Origin: Druceiella hillmani
Taxonomy: Eukaryota > Arthropoda > Insecta > Lepidoptera > Hepialidae
Reading direction: 5' to 3'
Assembly (NCBI GenBank): GCA_039881145.1
Contig: JAYKKI010000016.1
Coordinates: forward strand, 13,770,501 to 13,834,500
Length of the DNA: 64,000 nt
Shown: positions 51,161 to 63,700 of the stretch, piece by piece
Layout: each line of letters starts with the position of its first letter
Position numbering within the stretch: the first letter of the stretch is position 1
The notes under the pieces: generated by a model
What the model was told of the DNA's origin: nothing
The model's database searches: none
What the model saw: the letters and a program-made list of their open reading frames with translations, nothing else
Made by a program: the position numbers and the translations under genes

Positions 51161-52169
51161 CACCAGCAAAAAATTATTCATAGTACTAATTAATATTTAC
51201 TCGTCTATATTTTCAGAAATTATGTAAGATTTTGGACCATCCAACAAAAATGTGGGCATTGTAATTTTGCAAAGTAATATTAATTAAATACATTTTAAAT
51301 TTGAAATTTTCCACTTTATTTTTTAATTTTTAAACATTGAGATTTCCAGTTTAAAAATTACAGAAATGTTTGCCAACGTTCCAAATTAATACTAGGAAAA
51401 ATAATAAAGACAATAATCTATTCATTCCCATATTTTTGTAAATATTCTACACCCTATTTACAAATAGACTATAAGTCTATTTATCAACAGTTTAAGAGTA
51501 ACACTGGTTTTTGTCATGAGAAGAAAATATTGACAACGATACGATAACGATAAGAAAGTACTAGAAATAATATATGATTACGAAAATGAAATTAGTTTAT
51601 ATAAATTTCAATGGAAAAACCATTTTTAAAAAAAACACGTTTAAAACATTTTTTTTTGAAGGTGACAAATGATATCGTCATATAGCAATAAAACTTTGGT
51701 ATATAATAAGTGAGTACTAAAAATAATAGCTTTTTTCTAGAAGTACAAATTGAATTTCACTCTGACTGCAGAGGTTAAAACATAATTAGCAAAAAAAAAC
51801 ATGTTGAACCAAGCCTACAAAATAAACCTTCCCTCAGTACCTACTTATTGATATAGTAGGATCTATCCATTTTTGTTTGGGTACTATAATATTTGCCGCA
51901 ATAGTTTTGCGTAAATAAAACCACTTATTTAAGCTGTATGACGTAAATGGATCACGGGATTTCTTATTTTCAAATATTGTTCAAAGCAAGGGAAAGAAGA
52001 ACAAACTTTAAAGAAAAAAGAAACCGCCATCGCAATTGATCCTGCTGCCGAATTGAAACTGTAGTATACGTCATTTTATGAAGAGGTATTTTGGCTTTGG
52101 CTTAAAAATTCGAAACGGATATATTGTCAACAAAAGGAAATTTCTAAAGCCTTTCTCATTGTGTGTGTG

Positions 52170-52400
52170 TACCTTATTTCGTAATTCAATCGTTCGTTTG
52201 GGCTCCAATGCGTTACGGTGTCAGTGGATATTGCGTGCGTTAGGTTACTGATTGGGAATTTAATTAATGTTGACATCAGCGCTTAGGGGAAAGCAATTAA
52301 GCGGAGTATTGGAACGGTACGAAGTCGGGAATGGGTCGTAGTTTGATTAACTTGGTTTTGTTTGAACTTTCCAATGTTCAATCTTTTGAAACAGCGTTGT
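52170..52400. other. Complex-sequence block, possible regulatory element
   Basis: Balanced island including CAATGCGTTACGGTGTCAG, TATTGCGTGCGTTAGG, GACATCAGCGCTTAGGGG, AGCAATTAAGCGGAG and ACGAAGTCGGGAATGGGTCG. AAGCAATTAAGCG holds a CAATTAAG site of the type preferred by NK-class homeodomains. No coding frame crosses it. Function is inferred only. Confidence 0.35.
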
Positions 52401-53079
52401 AAATTTTTATTGAAATCAATACATAATTTGTCGTGTATTGTTTACCAAATGTATAAAATATTATTTTTTGCTGGATCGTTTGATGATTGTTTTACTTAAA
52501 AATAATATGTCAAATATATGTAATTTATAGTAAATTAATTTAATTTACAATTAACCTGCTCTTTTTCGAAATATGATGATAAATAGGCAAAATTTAAAAA
52601 AAATTAAATTTGATCTGTTTTGGGTAATATTTTATCGGATTAGGCATTTTTATAAACTTTTTAAAAAATATTTACGTTCCAAATAAAAAAATTATATGGA
52701 ACGCCATATTTATGTAAATTCTTCCACGAATATTAACTTTAACGAAATTAGGCAGGAAAAGAATATTTTGGGAAAAGTTTGTTTTCCCTCTTCTCATTTT
52801 TTTAACATATCAATTTGGAGCTTGTTTAATGATGCTTTCAGTAGCTTTTAACTTAAAATTAATTATAGTTAGTGTATGAATTTTCTACAACACGGTTAAA
52901 CTTTTTATATTCATCAATTGGTATAAAATTAAGATCAAGAATAAGTAATAAACCAGTATACCTCCGGCTGAAAATATAAGCAGAAAGTAAAGATAATTAT
53001 AGTCACAAATACGATAAACTATAAGTTATATGTTAGCTTGAAAACTAACAAATATTCTAAAGTCGTGATTCTAAAGCCG

Positions 53080-53215
53080 ATAACCCAACAATTTATTTCG
53101 TACAGTATGACTTTCCATATTGCATTAATCGCCGCCAGCATGAGGAGTAGCAGTGAATTCGAAGAAATATTGGTAGGGGTGCGTGTGCGCAATAAATATA
53201 GACATTTCACCATCT
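53080..53215. other. Complex-sequence patch
   Basis: Contains GCATTAATCGCCGCCAGCATG and GGTGCGTGTGCGCAATAAAT. A 64-codon minus-strand frame overlaps it without motifs. Possible conserved non-coding sequence. Confidence 0.25.
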
Positions 53216-53454
53216 GATATCATCTCCTTTCAAGACGTGAAATTTCATTCATGAGTGTTCATAAAAATAAACCAACTGAAATTATGAAAATTGTATTACA
53301 AAAAAAATTACGCGCAGTTTGCGAAATTACTAAAATATAACTAATTCCAGGTTGCTTGTAACGTGTGAACAGCAATTTTACAAGTACGAAGGATCTAAAC
53401 AGACGTGTTTAAAAAACAAGTCTTGCAAAGGTAGTTCAATCTATTTTATTGAAA

Positions 53455-53512
53455 TTAACTTCCAGTTTATTCACCCTTAATATTATTTTATGGTGAATAA
53501 ACTGGAAGTTAA
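53455..53512. repeat. Perfect 21-bp-arm hairpin
   Basis: TTAACTTCCAGTTTATTCACC (53455-53475) and its exact complement (53492-53512) flank a 16-nt AT-rich loop. The dimensions are those of a miRNA or siRNA precursor, but perfect arms equally suit a recent inverted duplication. Confidence 0.85.
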
Positions 53513-53904
53513 AGAAATATTACGTTATTTTTTTACCATTTGCTTTTGGAATAAAAAAAATCCTAAAACTCCTCATCAATAAAATAAAAAAAAGTAGAAA
53601 TGTAATATTTTTATACACTTATTGCTAGTGGTGTCCTCTAAATTTCGTGGTATTATTTTGAAATTTTGTACTATAAAATATCAAATGTTTGATCACTTGA
53701 TCCTTAAATATAAGTTTTCTGTTACGTTACGTAATTAATATATAATTTAAATAAACATTTTAAAATTATAAAATATATTTGTATACAAAAACGTTAACCT
53801 ATTATTATTATTACTTTTATTTATATTTATTATAATCATATTACATACAAAACGTTAACTAATAACAGTATTGTTATTCTTTATAAAATCATTTGTGTTA
53901 TATT

Positions 53905-54162
53905 TATGCTAGCGTCCGATGGAGGCACTTGTTTTTTTTAATATGTAGGTAGAATTTGACTTACATGTGCTCTAGCGTCCAATAGAAGCATTTGCTTTTT
54001 TGAATATGCAGGTAGGATTAGACCAATACAGGAATTTGTTTTTTTAAATGTTGGTAAAATTCAGTTTACATGTAAGCTGGGGTTTAAAAGAGGCATTTTT
54101 TTTTTAAATACACAGGTAGAATTCGATTTAGATGTATGCTAGGGTTCGATAGAGGCAGAATT
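53905..54162. repeat. Degenerate tandem repeat, unit about 55-70 bp
   Basis: About four or five diverged units with the skeleton ATGCTAGCGTCCGATGGAGG, CACTTGTTTTTTT, ATATGTAGGTAGAATTTGA, CTTACATGT. Unit starts are near 53905, 53966, 54070 and 54133, with one truncated unit between. Confidence 0.8.
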
Positions 54163-54516
54163 TGATTTTGACGGACGAACATTATTTCTTTTCGTTATTA
54201 CGTACTTTCACATAATATTTCCATCATTTAACTGTAAAAATAATTTAAAAAAAAACAAAGTGATATCAAAATAAAAGTAAAAGTTTTAAAATCCATTACA
54301 CAAATAATATGTAACGAAAATTTTCATATTTTTTTAGTGTTATTTTTATTAGCTCTATTTTCATTTTGTTATATGTAATGAGGTGATTTAGTTCATGCAA
54401 TGTGGTTATGATAATGCATGTATTCTTTGTATATCAATTAACTTAAAACATTTACGTTATGTTCATTGAAAAAGTATTATCTTCAGATAACATTATCCAT
54501 TCAAAATTTAAATCCA

Positions 54517-54521
<5 letters not shown>

Positions 54522-54573
<52 letters not shown>
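54522..54573. repeat. (AT)n microsatellite
   Basis: About 52 bp of AT dinucleotides. Confidence 0.97.
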
Positions 54574-54575
<2 letters not shown>

Positions 54576-54989
54576 GTGAGTAAATTTCTACAAAATGTAT
54601 TTATTTGACAGAAAAATGCCAAGATGAAGAAAACCAAATATTGCATGACGACAACATGATTAAAATAAAATTTTGGGAGGAGAAAAAAGAGAGGAACAAC
54701 AAAACCTGCCAGAAAATTAAGTTACTAGAAATTTAAATGCACGTTCACACACGCACGAGAAAATGAAGAATTATGCGCTTAACGTTTAGAATTCGACTGA
54801 ATATGCGTCAACGTAACATTGACATACAACAATGAATATTCGACAATGAACGCAAATTCTACGGGTATTTATACTATCGTTATTTGACCACATTGCACGA
54901 ATTGACGATTTTTCACGTTCAAAAATAATAATTGGAGATATGCATAGTGTGTCAAATTTGTCATATATTGAATTTTAGAAATGGAATAC

Positions 54990-55680
54990 CTGTGTGTTAC
55001 GTTTCAGGAAAAGTTGTTTTGCTTGAACTAAATACCACTAGGATCATTGCGTTCAATAGTATCAAGTAGGAGCGCTGAACTGAAATAGTTTTCGAAAAAA
55101 AATAACCAATTTCAATTCGTGCTTTCAAATGACATCTTTTGGGACTACGCGAATAGTATGAAATGATGATCCCCACAATTTAGACATTTAACATTCAAGT
55201 TCAAGTATATCATCAAATAATTCTAGTCCCAGTGCCTGACCAGTAATCTAAATTTTTACAAGTTTATTTCATGGGCTAAGAAGTAAAATAAGTTAACATG
55301 CATTGCCATTACAACCACATAAAAGCAATCCAATAAAGGGTCATTGTTGCTTCACTACCAACTTGTTGCAAGAAAAAACTGGTCGATTCACATATTCAAA
55401 ACGAGTTTTTAACTTGGTCATCATAAAAGAAGACAAAGCTATTGTTGAGTAACATTCTTGATGATTTAATGCCCAAATTATTAATAAAGTAACCATTGGT
55501 ATGGTTGGGTATAAATTGGGTATACATTTGAATAACGAGACATGAAAATGATGAGTAAAAATAATACCATACAGAACATACAAGATATATACTGTTCATA
55601 TGATGCTTTGTAATATCGACTTATTTTCTTGGAAGGAGAGAATCGTATCAAATAACAAAATCCTTCAACAGGTACGTTCA
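54990..55680 (-). pseudogene. piggyBac-like transposase remnant (tentative)
   Basis: Minus-strand reading in shifting frames gives FFENYFSSALLLDTIERN at about 55048-55101. This strongly resembles the piggyBac-family signature around the second catalytic Asp (FFDNFFSS..LL..L.ER), with Asp replaced by Glu. Upstream ALGLELFDDILELEC (about 55195-55240) fits the LGLG..VVL.L segment that precedes it in the family. Further upstream KKISRYYKASYEQYIS resembles the segment before the first catalytic Asp. Three overlapping 66- to 80-codon frames in different phases at 55341-55681 are what a frameshifted coding relic leaves. Stops are frequent and no TTAA-flanked termini were found. Divergence makes this tentative. 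Confidence 0.4.
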
Positions 55681-55804
55681 TAAATTACAATATTTACGAG
55701 GAAAAAAACATTTATATTGAATTGTTGAGTACTTACAGGCGCGAAAGCTATTTTAAAAGTTACCAAAGCTACCACCGAGGAGTTATTAACATAATTATTT
55801 AATA

Positions 55805-55995
55805 ACTAGATGTGCCCCACGGTTTCATTTGCGTGAAATACGGAATAAAAAAAAATTTCTCTCGTATTTTGCTCTTGGTTATAAACTATTATTATACTAA
55901 ATTTCATTAAAATTCGTCTAGTTTATTTTGCGTGATTGACGCACAAAATAACAGACATACAAAAACTAAGTATAAAAAAACAAAAACTAAGTATA
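55805..55995 (-). mobile_element. Decayed interspersed repeat, opposite orientation to 22.65 kb
   Basis: Starts AACTAGATGTGCCCCACGG then TTTCATTTGCGTGAAATACGG, the reverse-complement form of the ...CGCGGGCAAAAGCTAG tail. It continues with CTAAATTTCATTAAAATTCG and TTTGCGTGATTGACGCAC, and ends AACAGACATAC. The phrase order mirrors that of 22655-22873. A short ACAAAAACTAAGTATAAA duplication abuts the end. Confidence 0.6.
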
Positions 55996-56175
55996 AAGTA
56001 TATAAGTTTCTACAGGCAGAGAAAATATGACTGAATTGGTTACAAGGATACTACGAACTAAAGAATTAAACAAGATGAAAGTGCACCCATTATCATGGAA
56101 ATCGTGAAAATATTGCATGACAAACCCTACCATAGTGTAGGATTCTGACAGGTTTCAATGTTATGATCGTGAAAT

Positions 56176-56239
56176 GTAGCCATGTAGAATCAATCTACGT
56201 AGCCATGTAGAATCAATCTACGTAGCCATGTAGAATCAA
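56176..56239. repeat. 23-bp tandem repeat, 2.8 copies
   Basis: Unit GTAGCCATGTAGAATCAATC plus TAC, repeated exactly at 56176, 56199 and (partial) 56222. Confidence 0.97.
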
Positions 56240-56251
56240 AATGTAATCCAA

Positions 56252-56311
56252 GCAGAGTCAAGTTGTAATTATGGGTAACCATCTATATCCATAATTACAC
56301 CTTGATTCTGC
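56252..56311. repeat. Hairpin with 23-bp arms
   Basis: Arms 56252-56274 (GCAGAGTCAAGTTGTAATTA...) and 56289-56311 differ from perfect complements at 2 of 23 positions; one of the two is a G.U pair on the plus strand. The loop is 14 nt. It follows directly on the 23-bp tandem repeat, with GAATCAA shared between the two, so they may have arisen together. Confidence 0.8.
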
Positions 56312-56849
56312 ATGAATGATCTTCTTTCGGATAATCCTGTATGGATAACAAACATATCATTTATTCTTACACCCCTTAATGGTTGCAATAATCGACCGTA
56401 ACAAATGGTAACCACATAACGTTATAACTTGAAAGATGTCTGGTGATATCCATTATATTTTGAATGGTGCCTTACACAGCTATATTACTATAGAGCGACA
56501 CACGTTTTTATTACAATATCTTAATATTTTAAAATTTTTATGAAACGCCAAAGTTTATCGAATATAAATTTAGTTGATGGTAGTTATAATTATACGTGTA
56601 ATTATGAATTCGATGTTCCAAAGTGTATTGTCTTTTTTACAAGGATGGGATCTAATAACGAAACTACTAATAGAAACCTTGATTTATTCCTGAAATTGTA
56701 ATTTAATAAGATGAATAAATTTGTAAATCGATCAACGTTAATCAATATTATTCAAAATATATGTTAACATAGTAACATTCAATCACTTAAGGCTACTGTG
56801 TTAAGCTAAAATAAGAAAATCTAATAAATTACCCTTATAGGCACAAAGG

Positions 56850-57076
56850 GATGACCTAGCCAGTTATAAATAACGATAATAGAAATTGTAATGGATCTAG
56901 TTAGAGCTAAGGAAGAGAAAAACTTTTTTATGGCTGTCATTCGGCGGGCGTTCTGCTTCGTCAACTTTTGTAATGATGATAAAACGACTCCTACCTCCAC
57001 CGTCAAGCTTGTGGAGTATTGAATGACACTTACTTCATGGTGCGTGTTTTACGTTACGTAGGTCGATAAACAAGGA
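56850..57076 (+). repeat. Dispersed 240-bp family, copy C
   Basis: Matches copies A and B through TTATAAATAACGATAATAG, TTGTAATGGATCTAGTTA, GAAAAACTTTTTTATGGC, then GTAATGATGATAAAACGA and CTCCTACCT, and tail ACGTAGGTCGATAAACAAGG. It lacks the GC-rich middle of copy A. A 61-codon minus-strand frame overlaps it without similarity in copies A or B, so it is not coding. Confidence 0.8.
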
Positions 57077-57688
57077 TTATTACACGAATTATTATAAATG
57101 AATCGTATTTCTGAAATTCTTTCCTCCCATTTTAAGTTTGACTTATAATTATTTATTATATTATAAGCAAATATTTGTTCCCTAACGAGAATATTGCCTA
57201 TAAGTTAAATGAAATGACGTATGATCCTGAACTAAATTATATTAGCGCACTTCATATTTTACAGTATTAAACTACAAAACTACTTGATCCTGGATAATAC
57301 ATTTCTAAAAATTATCTTATCGTTATAGGCTACAATACACATACAATTTATAAACACTATGTAAAATACATGATTAGTCCTCTTAATTTCAAGTAATTAA
57401 AAAAATTAATATATTTTCCCAAAGCAGCTCAACGTTAATACGGACAATGGAAAAGATTTATTTATCTGTTAAGACATATTTGAAAGATTTAATATCAAAG
57501 TTCGATTTTATTTATCGAAGTTCGATTTTGGTTCCGTAAATGCTGCTTACTGTACGAAGAAGAAATGAGGTACGGATAATTATAAACAGCCAAAACTGCT
57601 ACCATTCTTAAACTTTTTGATAAAGTAATTTACAAGCGCATTGTACAACGCTTCTCGCCTAAAATTTTATTACGTGGTGTATTATTGC

Positions 57689-57712
57689 ATTGATTGATTG
57701 ATTGATTGATTG
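57689..57712. repeat. (ATTG)n microsatellite
   Basis: Six exact ATTG units at the left edge of the inverted-repeat element. Confidence 0.95.
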
Positions 57713-58505
57713 TTTTGTGCTTAATAATCTCACAATCTATCGTAGCACTCCACTGTTGTACGCGTATTGATGCTCGACGATGACAACACGACGATATTTG
57801 GTAATCGCAATAAACACTCGCCGGGTACTACCATGCTGTCATCGATCACTTGGACATTTAGACTGTCGCTGGACGCTGTACGCGCGATGGACCAGCTACA
57901 TAAACGCTTTGCGTTGTTCTTTTATTTTATTTTTGACGCTATAATAGCTCTAGCATTTGCTCAGCCCTGGACTTTTTAGGTTTCTCAGATTTCTTTTAAC
58001 GCGAGCCTTCCTTTGATTTGTAGTTTCTCTAATTCCTAGCATATTTAAGATTCATATAGCTAAATTAAGATTCATATAGATACTACGCTTTGCGTGGTTT
58101 TTTAATTTTTTTCGACGCTGTCGTAGCTCTCGTATTTTTTCGGCCTTAGGTTCTTCAAATTTGTAGGATTTACTTTGACGCGGGTTTTTTCTAATTTAGG
58201 TTTTTTTTATAATTTCGACCATACTTACGATTCATATGAGGCAACGCCTTTAATTTTTTTTAAATTTTCCTTTTCATATCGATTTTTACTTATATTTCTG
58301 TAAATATGTTTATTTGCCTCACTTTGCCTCCTAATAGTGCTCTTGAAGCTCTTTATAACGATACCCAAATTAATATCCTAACTAAACGTGTTTTTACGCT
58401 ACACTAATTTATAACTTTACACAACCCTAATGCGCACGCATTTACATTTGTCTGATGACGTCATAGGCAAAACAATATGTAACGGGACAAATACGGGACG
58501 TTGTT
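57713..58505 (+). repeat. Inverted repeat, left copy
   Basis: Matches the reverse complement of 60115-60755 in order: GTGCTTAATAA, ATGCTCGACGATGACAACAC, GACGCTGTCGTAGCTCT, GATTCATATGAGGCAA, GATTTTTACTTATATT, CTACACTAATTTATA then CTTTACACAACC. It also has an internal tandem duplication of about 184 bp (57900 and 58084, both starting ACGCTTTGCGT), which explains its greater length. The 70-codon frame at its left end is not kept in the other copy. Confidence 0.85.
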
Positions 58506-58949
58506 AACGTATTATTATTCTTTTATTTATTTGCGTTTGAAATCTGCACATATTTTGAAACAGAGAAAGTTGCCTGGCTATCACATGCTTAACAAGCGAA
58601 TAGATGTTTTCAAGTCAAAAAATATTTGGCCTCAGAGGAAGAAATGACAAAGTTATTTGAAATTTAATTTTTGTTATTTCAATATTTAAATTTTTATAGC
58701 ATCAACAATTATTTGTAATAGGTTATTTTTTCTTTTTTTGACTAATATTCAAACTTAATGTAATATCTATGAAGGTAAAACTTTTATAGAATTTTTTTAG
58801 CAAACGTTCTAAATGCCTCGAAGATCGATCTATATTCAATCAAGGCATGAAAGCTAAATCTTTATTATTGACCATTCGCATGATTCTATTTTACTATTGT
58901 GTTTGGCGCTTGCTCTCAATCTAAACTTTGCGTAAACCTTCGGGTTCAC

Positions 58950-59430
58950 TGCAATAAAAAAATGCATTAAGGTGATTCCCATACTGCGTGTCGAAATCGT
59001 AAGAACATGTCGGGATATCTCTTAAAGCATATCGGTATAAAATGTTACGTAAGGCACAAAACCTCATCAAAAACTGCAAAGTGTAATAACCGCTATTGAG
59101 CTAGTTCATACGCGACTATTCAGGAACATAGGAGAAAAATAAACTGGTAGTTTTTGTACCCTAATATTCCTCACCTGAACTATCCGTAAGTACTAACGAT
59201 TAGCCAAAATACGTCTCTTTCTAACAAATAAGTGTTTAGTCTCTACAGATTTCAAGCACAATAGACTCGCATCAAAACTCAGCAAACATCAAAGTTGTCC
59301 ATAACGAAATTGGTCTACTGCCTGTAGACCTTGTAAAAATCGGTAACATATCCGTTGAATAAATTTTGGACAAAGCTATAAACAAAGCGTATAAGTAAAT
59401 ATAACAGAATGGACATCACGAACTATTATA
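58950..59430 (-). pseudogene. Possible piggyBac-like transposase trace (weak)
   Basis: On the minus strand one frame reads GYVTDFYKVYRQ, a stop, then TNFVMDNF (about 59295-59357). These resemble the piggyBac blocks GYVLDFEVYTGK and VFMDNFF in the right order but closer together than usual, implying an internal deletion. Downstream in other frames are ILANR (like the family's TVRANR) and KLPVYFSPMF (like the K.VYFLSTFH block). Each match is short and stops are frequent. It lies inside the long inverted repeat pair, which could be the arms of the same element or an unrelated nest. Confidence 0.25.
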
Positions 59431-60114
59431 TCTGAAACCAGGATTATAATTTTCCTATAATGTTTGCTTCCGAAGACACTGTTTTTTAAATTCTAGTTTC
59501 ATTATTTTCAGAAAGAATATTAGGGAAGATTTTTTAAATTTTTCTAGAATTATGAAGGAAATATTACTCATAACAATGACATTTATAAAGAAATTTCCAA
59601 ACTTTTTCGAGTGAGTAATTTGTAATGTGAATCTATGGGTAGTATATTTAAAGTAAATTTATATTATTATACATTTTGGTAATTTAAAATATGACTAAAT
59701 CATCAGTTTAACAATTTATTATATGAATACGCCTTATGGCACTTTTATTTGTAACTTTGTAGTTTCCATGTTAAATTTAACAGTAAACAATAACCCCCCA
59801 GCGGTTTTGGTAGAAAACAAGGGTTCTTACATATAAGGGGATGTGCCGGCTTCTCAAGGGTGGTGCATTAGCTACACAACACATTTAATTATATAAGTAA
59901 CATACAGTCCTCGGTTTGCTACAAGCTACTAGTTTAAGTGAAGGGAAGGGGTAAATAGCCACCTTCATTGTCCTTTTTTGACGTAAAATGGTCTAATCGA
60001 TTGTCAAGTGTCTCATAGCCGATCGAACTTTTTTGTGTTACAAAACATGTATAGATTTTAATCATTAAAAACTACGAGACTAATTAGGATTTAGCAACGA
60101 TTTAACATAAAATG

Positions 60115-60755
60115 GATAGAACATATTTGTGACATTTGTTTTATCTGTGATGCCATTACACAAGTGTAGGTTCATGCGCGTGATTGATGTAGATTATCGT
60201 TGTGTAAAGATATAAATTAATGTAGCAGAAAAATGCATTTGGCTACGATATTGATTTGGAAGAGCACGAGAAGAACCACTGGAACGTAAAATAAGACAAC
60301 AAAAATATTTGCCCGAATATAAGTAAAAATCGGTATAAAATGGAAAATTACAAAAAAACAAAAATATTGTCTCATATGAATGGTACGTATACGACAAGAA
60401 ATCTAAAAAGTCTAAGGCCAACTAAATGCAAGAGCTAAGACAGCGTCGGAAAAAACGAGTAAAATCTATTACGCTACTAAAAGCTATTAGCTAACCCATC
60501 GGGCATACTGTGTTCAGTGTCAATAATAACCTTAAAGGATCATATGCAGGCGTTGTTGGAAGGCAATACAGAAGACGGTGATGATACAGAAATTGATGGT
60601 AAAGTAACAACGCCCTTTGAGTATGTATTGCGATAGCCAATTATCGTTGTGTTGTCATCGTCGAGCATCAACATGCGGACGTCAGTGGAAGATGTCATGA
60701 TAGATTATGTTGTTATTAAGCACGAACCGACTTGCGGTCGAAGTTTCATGCGCTA
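60115..60755 (-). repeat. Inverted repeat, right copy
   Basis: Reverse-complement partner of 57713-58505, single-copy for the segment duplicated there. On the plus strand one frame reads an acidic stretch (LLEGNTEDGDDTEIDG) before a stop. This hints at an old coding sequence, but I do not recognise the protein. Confidence 0.85.
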
Positions 60756-63700
60756 CAAATCTGCTGGACTATTATTGAAAGACGCACTGTGAACATATTT
60801 ATTGGACGCGGCAAACCCAATTGTAAGCGAATGCAGTTTCAAAAGTGCGGTTTCAAACTGTGATATATGGTATATGTTTTCTGTTTACTTTTAATACCAC
60901 GAAAATCGTAAGGATAGATGATTTCTGAAGACTGATTTCCTTTAATCTAATTTAGTTAAGAATAACGATTACAGAAGGACCCAATGAACAACGACTTAGC
61001 AATATTCAGATGTCTTTAATACAACTCTCTAAGAATTCTGATCCAAAGTTCATAACGTATACGAGAGCTTTATTTTACACAGAAGGATGATGTACAAGGG
61101 TGGGTCTCACTCTCCTTAGCTTCTCTATTCATTTTATCGTCTTAACGAATCAAGATACTCATTAATTTTCAAATCAAAACAAATGCATATAAAATGATTA
61201 AATATTTAAAAGGATTTACGATTATTTACTAACATTCATGAATAACTCTCACTCTACGGGTTTTTCTTTCATAGGAGATATGTTTAATAGCACTGAAAAC
61301 CAAAAACTTACAAGATTTTAATACTTTCTGCTGAGGGAGATTATACTGAAGCTAATACAGTCATGGATAATACGGATACAATTATTTAATGTAGTTTTAT
61401 CTTCACATTCTTTTCATCCTTATTATTCAAAACGCAATAGTCGCGATGCCTGTCTTTTTTTGTCTTTATTATTAATTCAGTATATTTAATGGAATATAAT
61501 ACAAACTGAAAACATAACTTAGGATAACATAATTTAGGAGCATTTTTGTTTATAATTTTAAAATTCGTTTTCCTAAAAATTCCCAAAAAAAAATCGGAGC
61601 CATTTTTGCTTGGGCCCTAACGTTTCTTTTTCACACAGATATGCACTACATCGCGATAGTAGAATCAAACATCAAAATTATCATCAGCTTCCTTGCTGTT
61701 GTCTGATACGTGAAATGACACTGTAGTATTCTTCATTGTATGAACATTTTACTTTGTTTTAAAACTTTGACGTATTTCATTGTGAAAGAATGGAAATTAT
61801 CGAGGACCTGCGTTTTGGACCTGCGACATTTTATTTCAGAATTTTTTAAGCCTCGTGTTTCAGAAAGTAATGAAAGTAGTTCGCTTAACATCAATGTAAT
61901 TTTGGCTTGTGTTCATTGAAATTTAAGAACAAATTGTTTTTAAATTATTGTTTTGTTAATTAATTTAGTGGGTTGAGTGCAATGAAATGTATATGTTATC
62001 TTACGTCCTACAGGTATAATAGAAATACTAACAGTAGAGTCCCCATAGTGATTTTGGCATGATGCACTTTTGTAAGTAAAGGAAATTTATATTTTATTCG
62101 ACTTTCCAATAAATATTCTCCTTAAAAATTGCATTATTAAAATTTACAATATTTGATGTAGAATATTTTTATTATGTAAGTTGAATAAGCATTACAGCTA
62201 CCTGAATTTTACATTCTTACAATCTCATCGTCCCATAGTTGAATAAATAAAATAGCTTAAAAAGAAAATTGGACTCCTCTTTCAGTTTTCCTATTAAGTT
62301 AAATCTTTCCAGGATTTATAATGATTCTTAAAATTGACTAATTACTCTTTATACACGCGCTCAATCTGTCAAATAATTATTGTTTTTATTTTTATATTAA
62401 TAAATATTATATTGTTTTATATTAAAATGGGCGAGAGTGAGTTTGAAAAGTGTTTTTTTAAAAAGTTCGAAATTATTTAACCGCTGATATATTATAAAAG
62501 ATTCAATATCATAGCTTTAACCAAAAGAATGAAAAACGTTAGTTCAATAGCTTAATATAATATAATAAATATATTATATATTTAATAATAATAACGTTGC
62601 AATAGCTTAAATGGATCTAAAATACATTTTAAACAAAAATAAAATATTTTGGAAAAAAATATTTTTGAATATTCTTTTAACAAAAGAAATAAATTTTTAA
62701 AGAATACAGGTTAATTTAATTATTTCATTCAACACATATTGAACTACTCTTAGCGTTAAACATTAATGTGATCATACGAATTGAAATAAATCAATATCCG
62801 ATTAATTCCGTCTATATGTTCCACTTTATTTTATCCCCGTAAACTACTACGTTAACATGTACTTAAATTTTCATTCAGTTGCCTAATGCCGTATTAAATC
62901 AAATTTTAACACATTTCTGCTTCAAACAAACTACTGAACTGTGAAGTAAGGTGTCACCACACACACAACAAACAACGTCTTAGCCATATCCACACCTCAC
63001 TGATGTAACTGCTTAAGAGTTTTGAGCCAATGTGTAAATCCCTAAATGCTTTATTTTAAAGAAAATGAATGAAAAATGATGAAAATGTCAGCGATTTCGC
63101 TTAGATTTAGGACTATTTATATCTGATTGCCTTTTAGGCAGAGTTAGAAGTATTAACGGGGGGCTAAGTGAAATATTGTAGTTTTTGTTTATTTCATAGT
63201 CTTTTTTTGACGTATGTATTCGAAGTTAATCTCTAAGGTCTTTAAATTCGCCAGAAAAAAAATTACTGAACATAGATAATTTTTTTAATTGATGAAGTTA
63301 ACGTCCACCTGCCATGGAAAATTTTATCATATTATATATATTTCTTTCAGTATATTGTTAATAATATTTTAGTACATTTTACTGAAAGAGCTACGTTGTG
63401 AAGTCTTTTCTGGACTTTGTTATGAAGTTTTACATGTGACCTTCCCCTCTGAAATATTTTAGCTAACCACTTTTTATTTGTTTAAATTTCTCCCATTGCG
63501 TTTATTATTGTCTATTTTTTTAATGCCTTTCCAGTAATTTCATCCTTCATAACGTCTTTTGATATTTATATATGATATTTATATTAATATTTATAAGTTT
63601 TAACATTATATAATATTTATAAGTTTTAACATTATTGTACAATAATTATTCTTGGCACTGCATTTGTTTTGTGTTAATTAAACTTAATTTGAATTAATTA

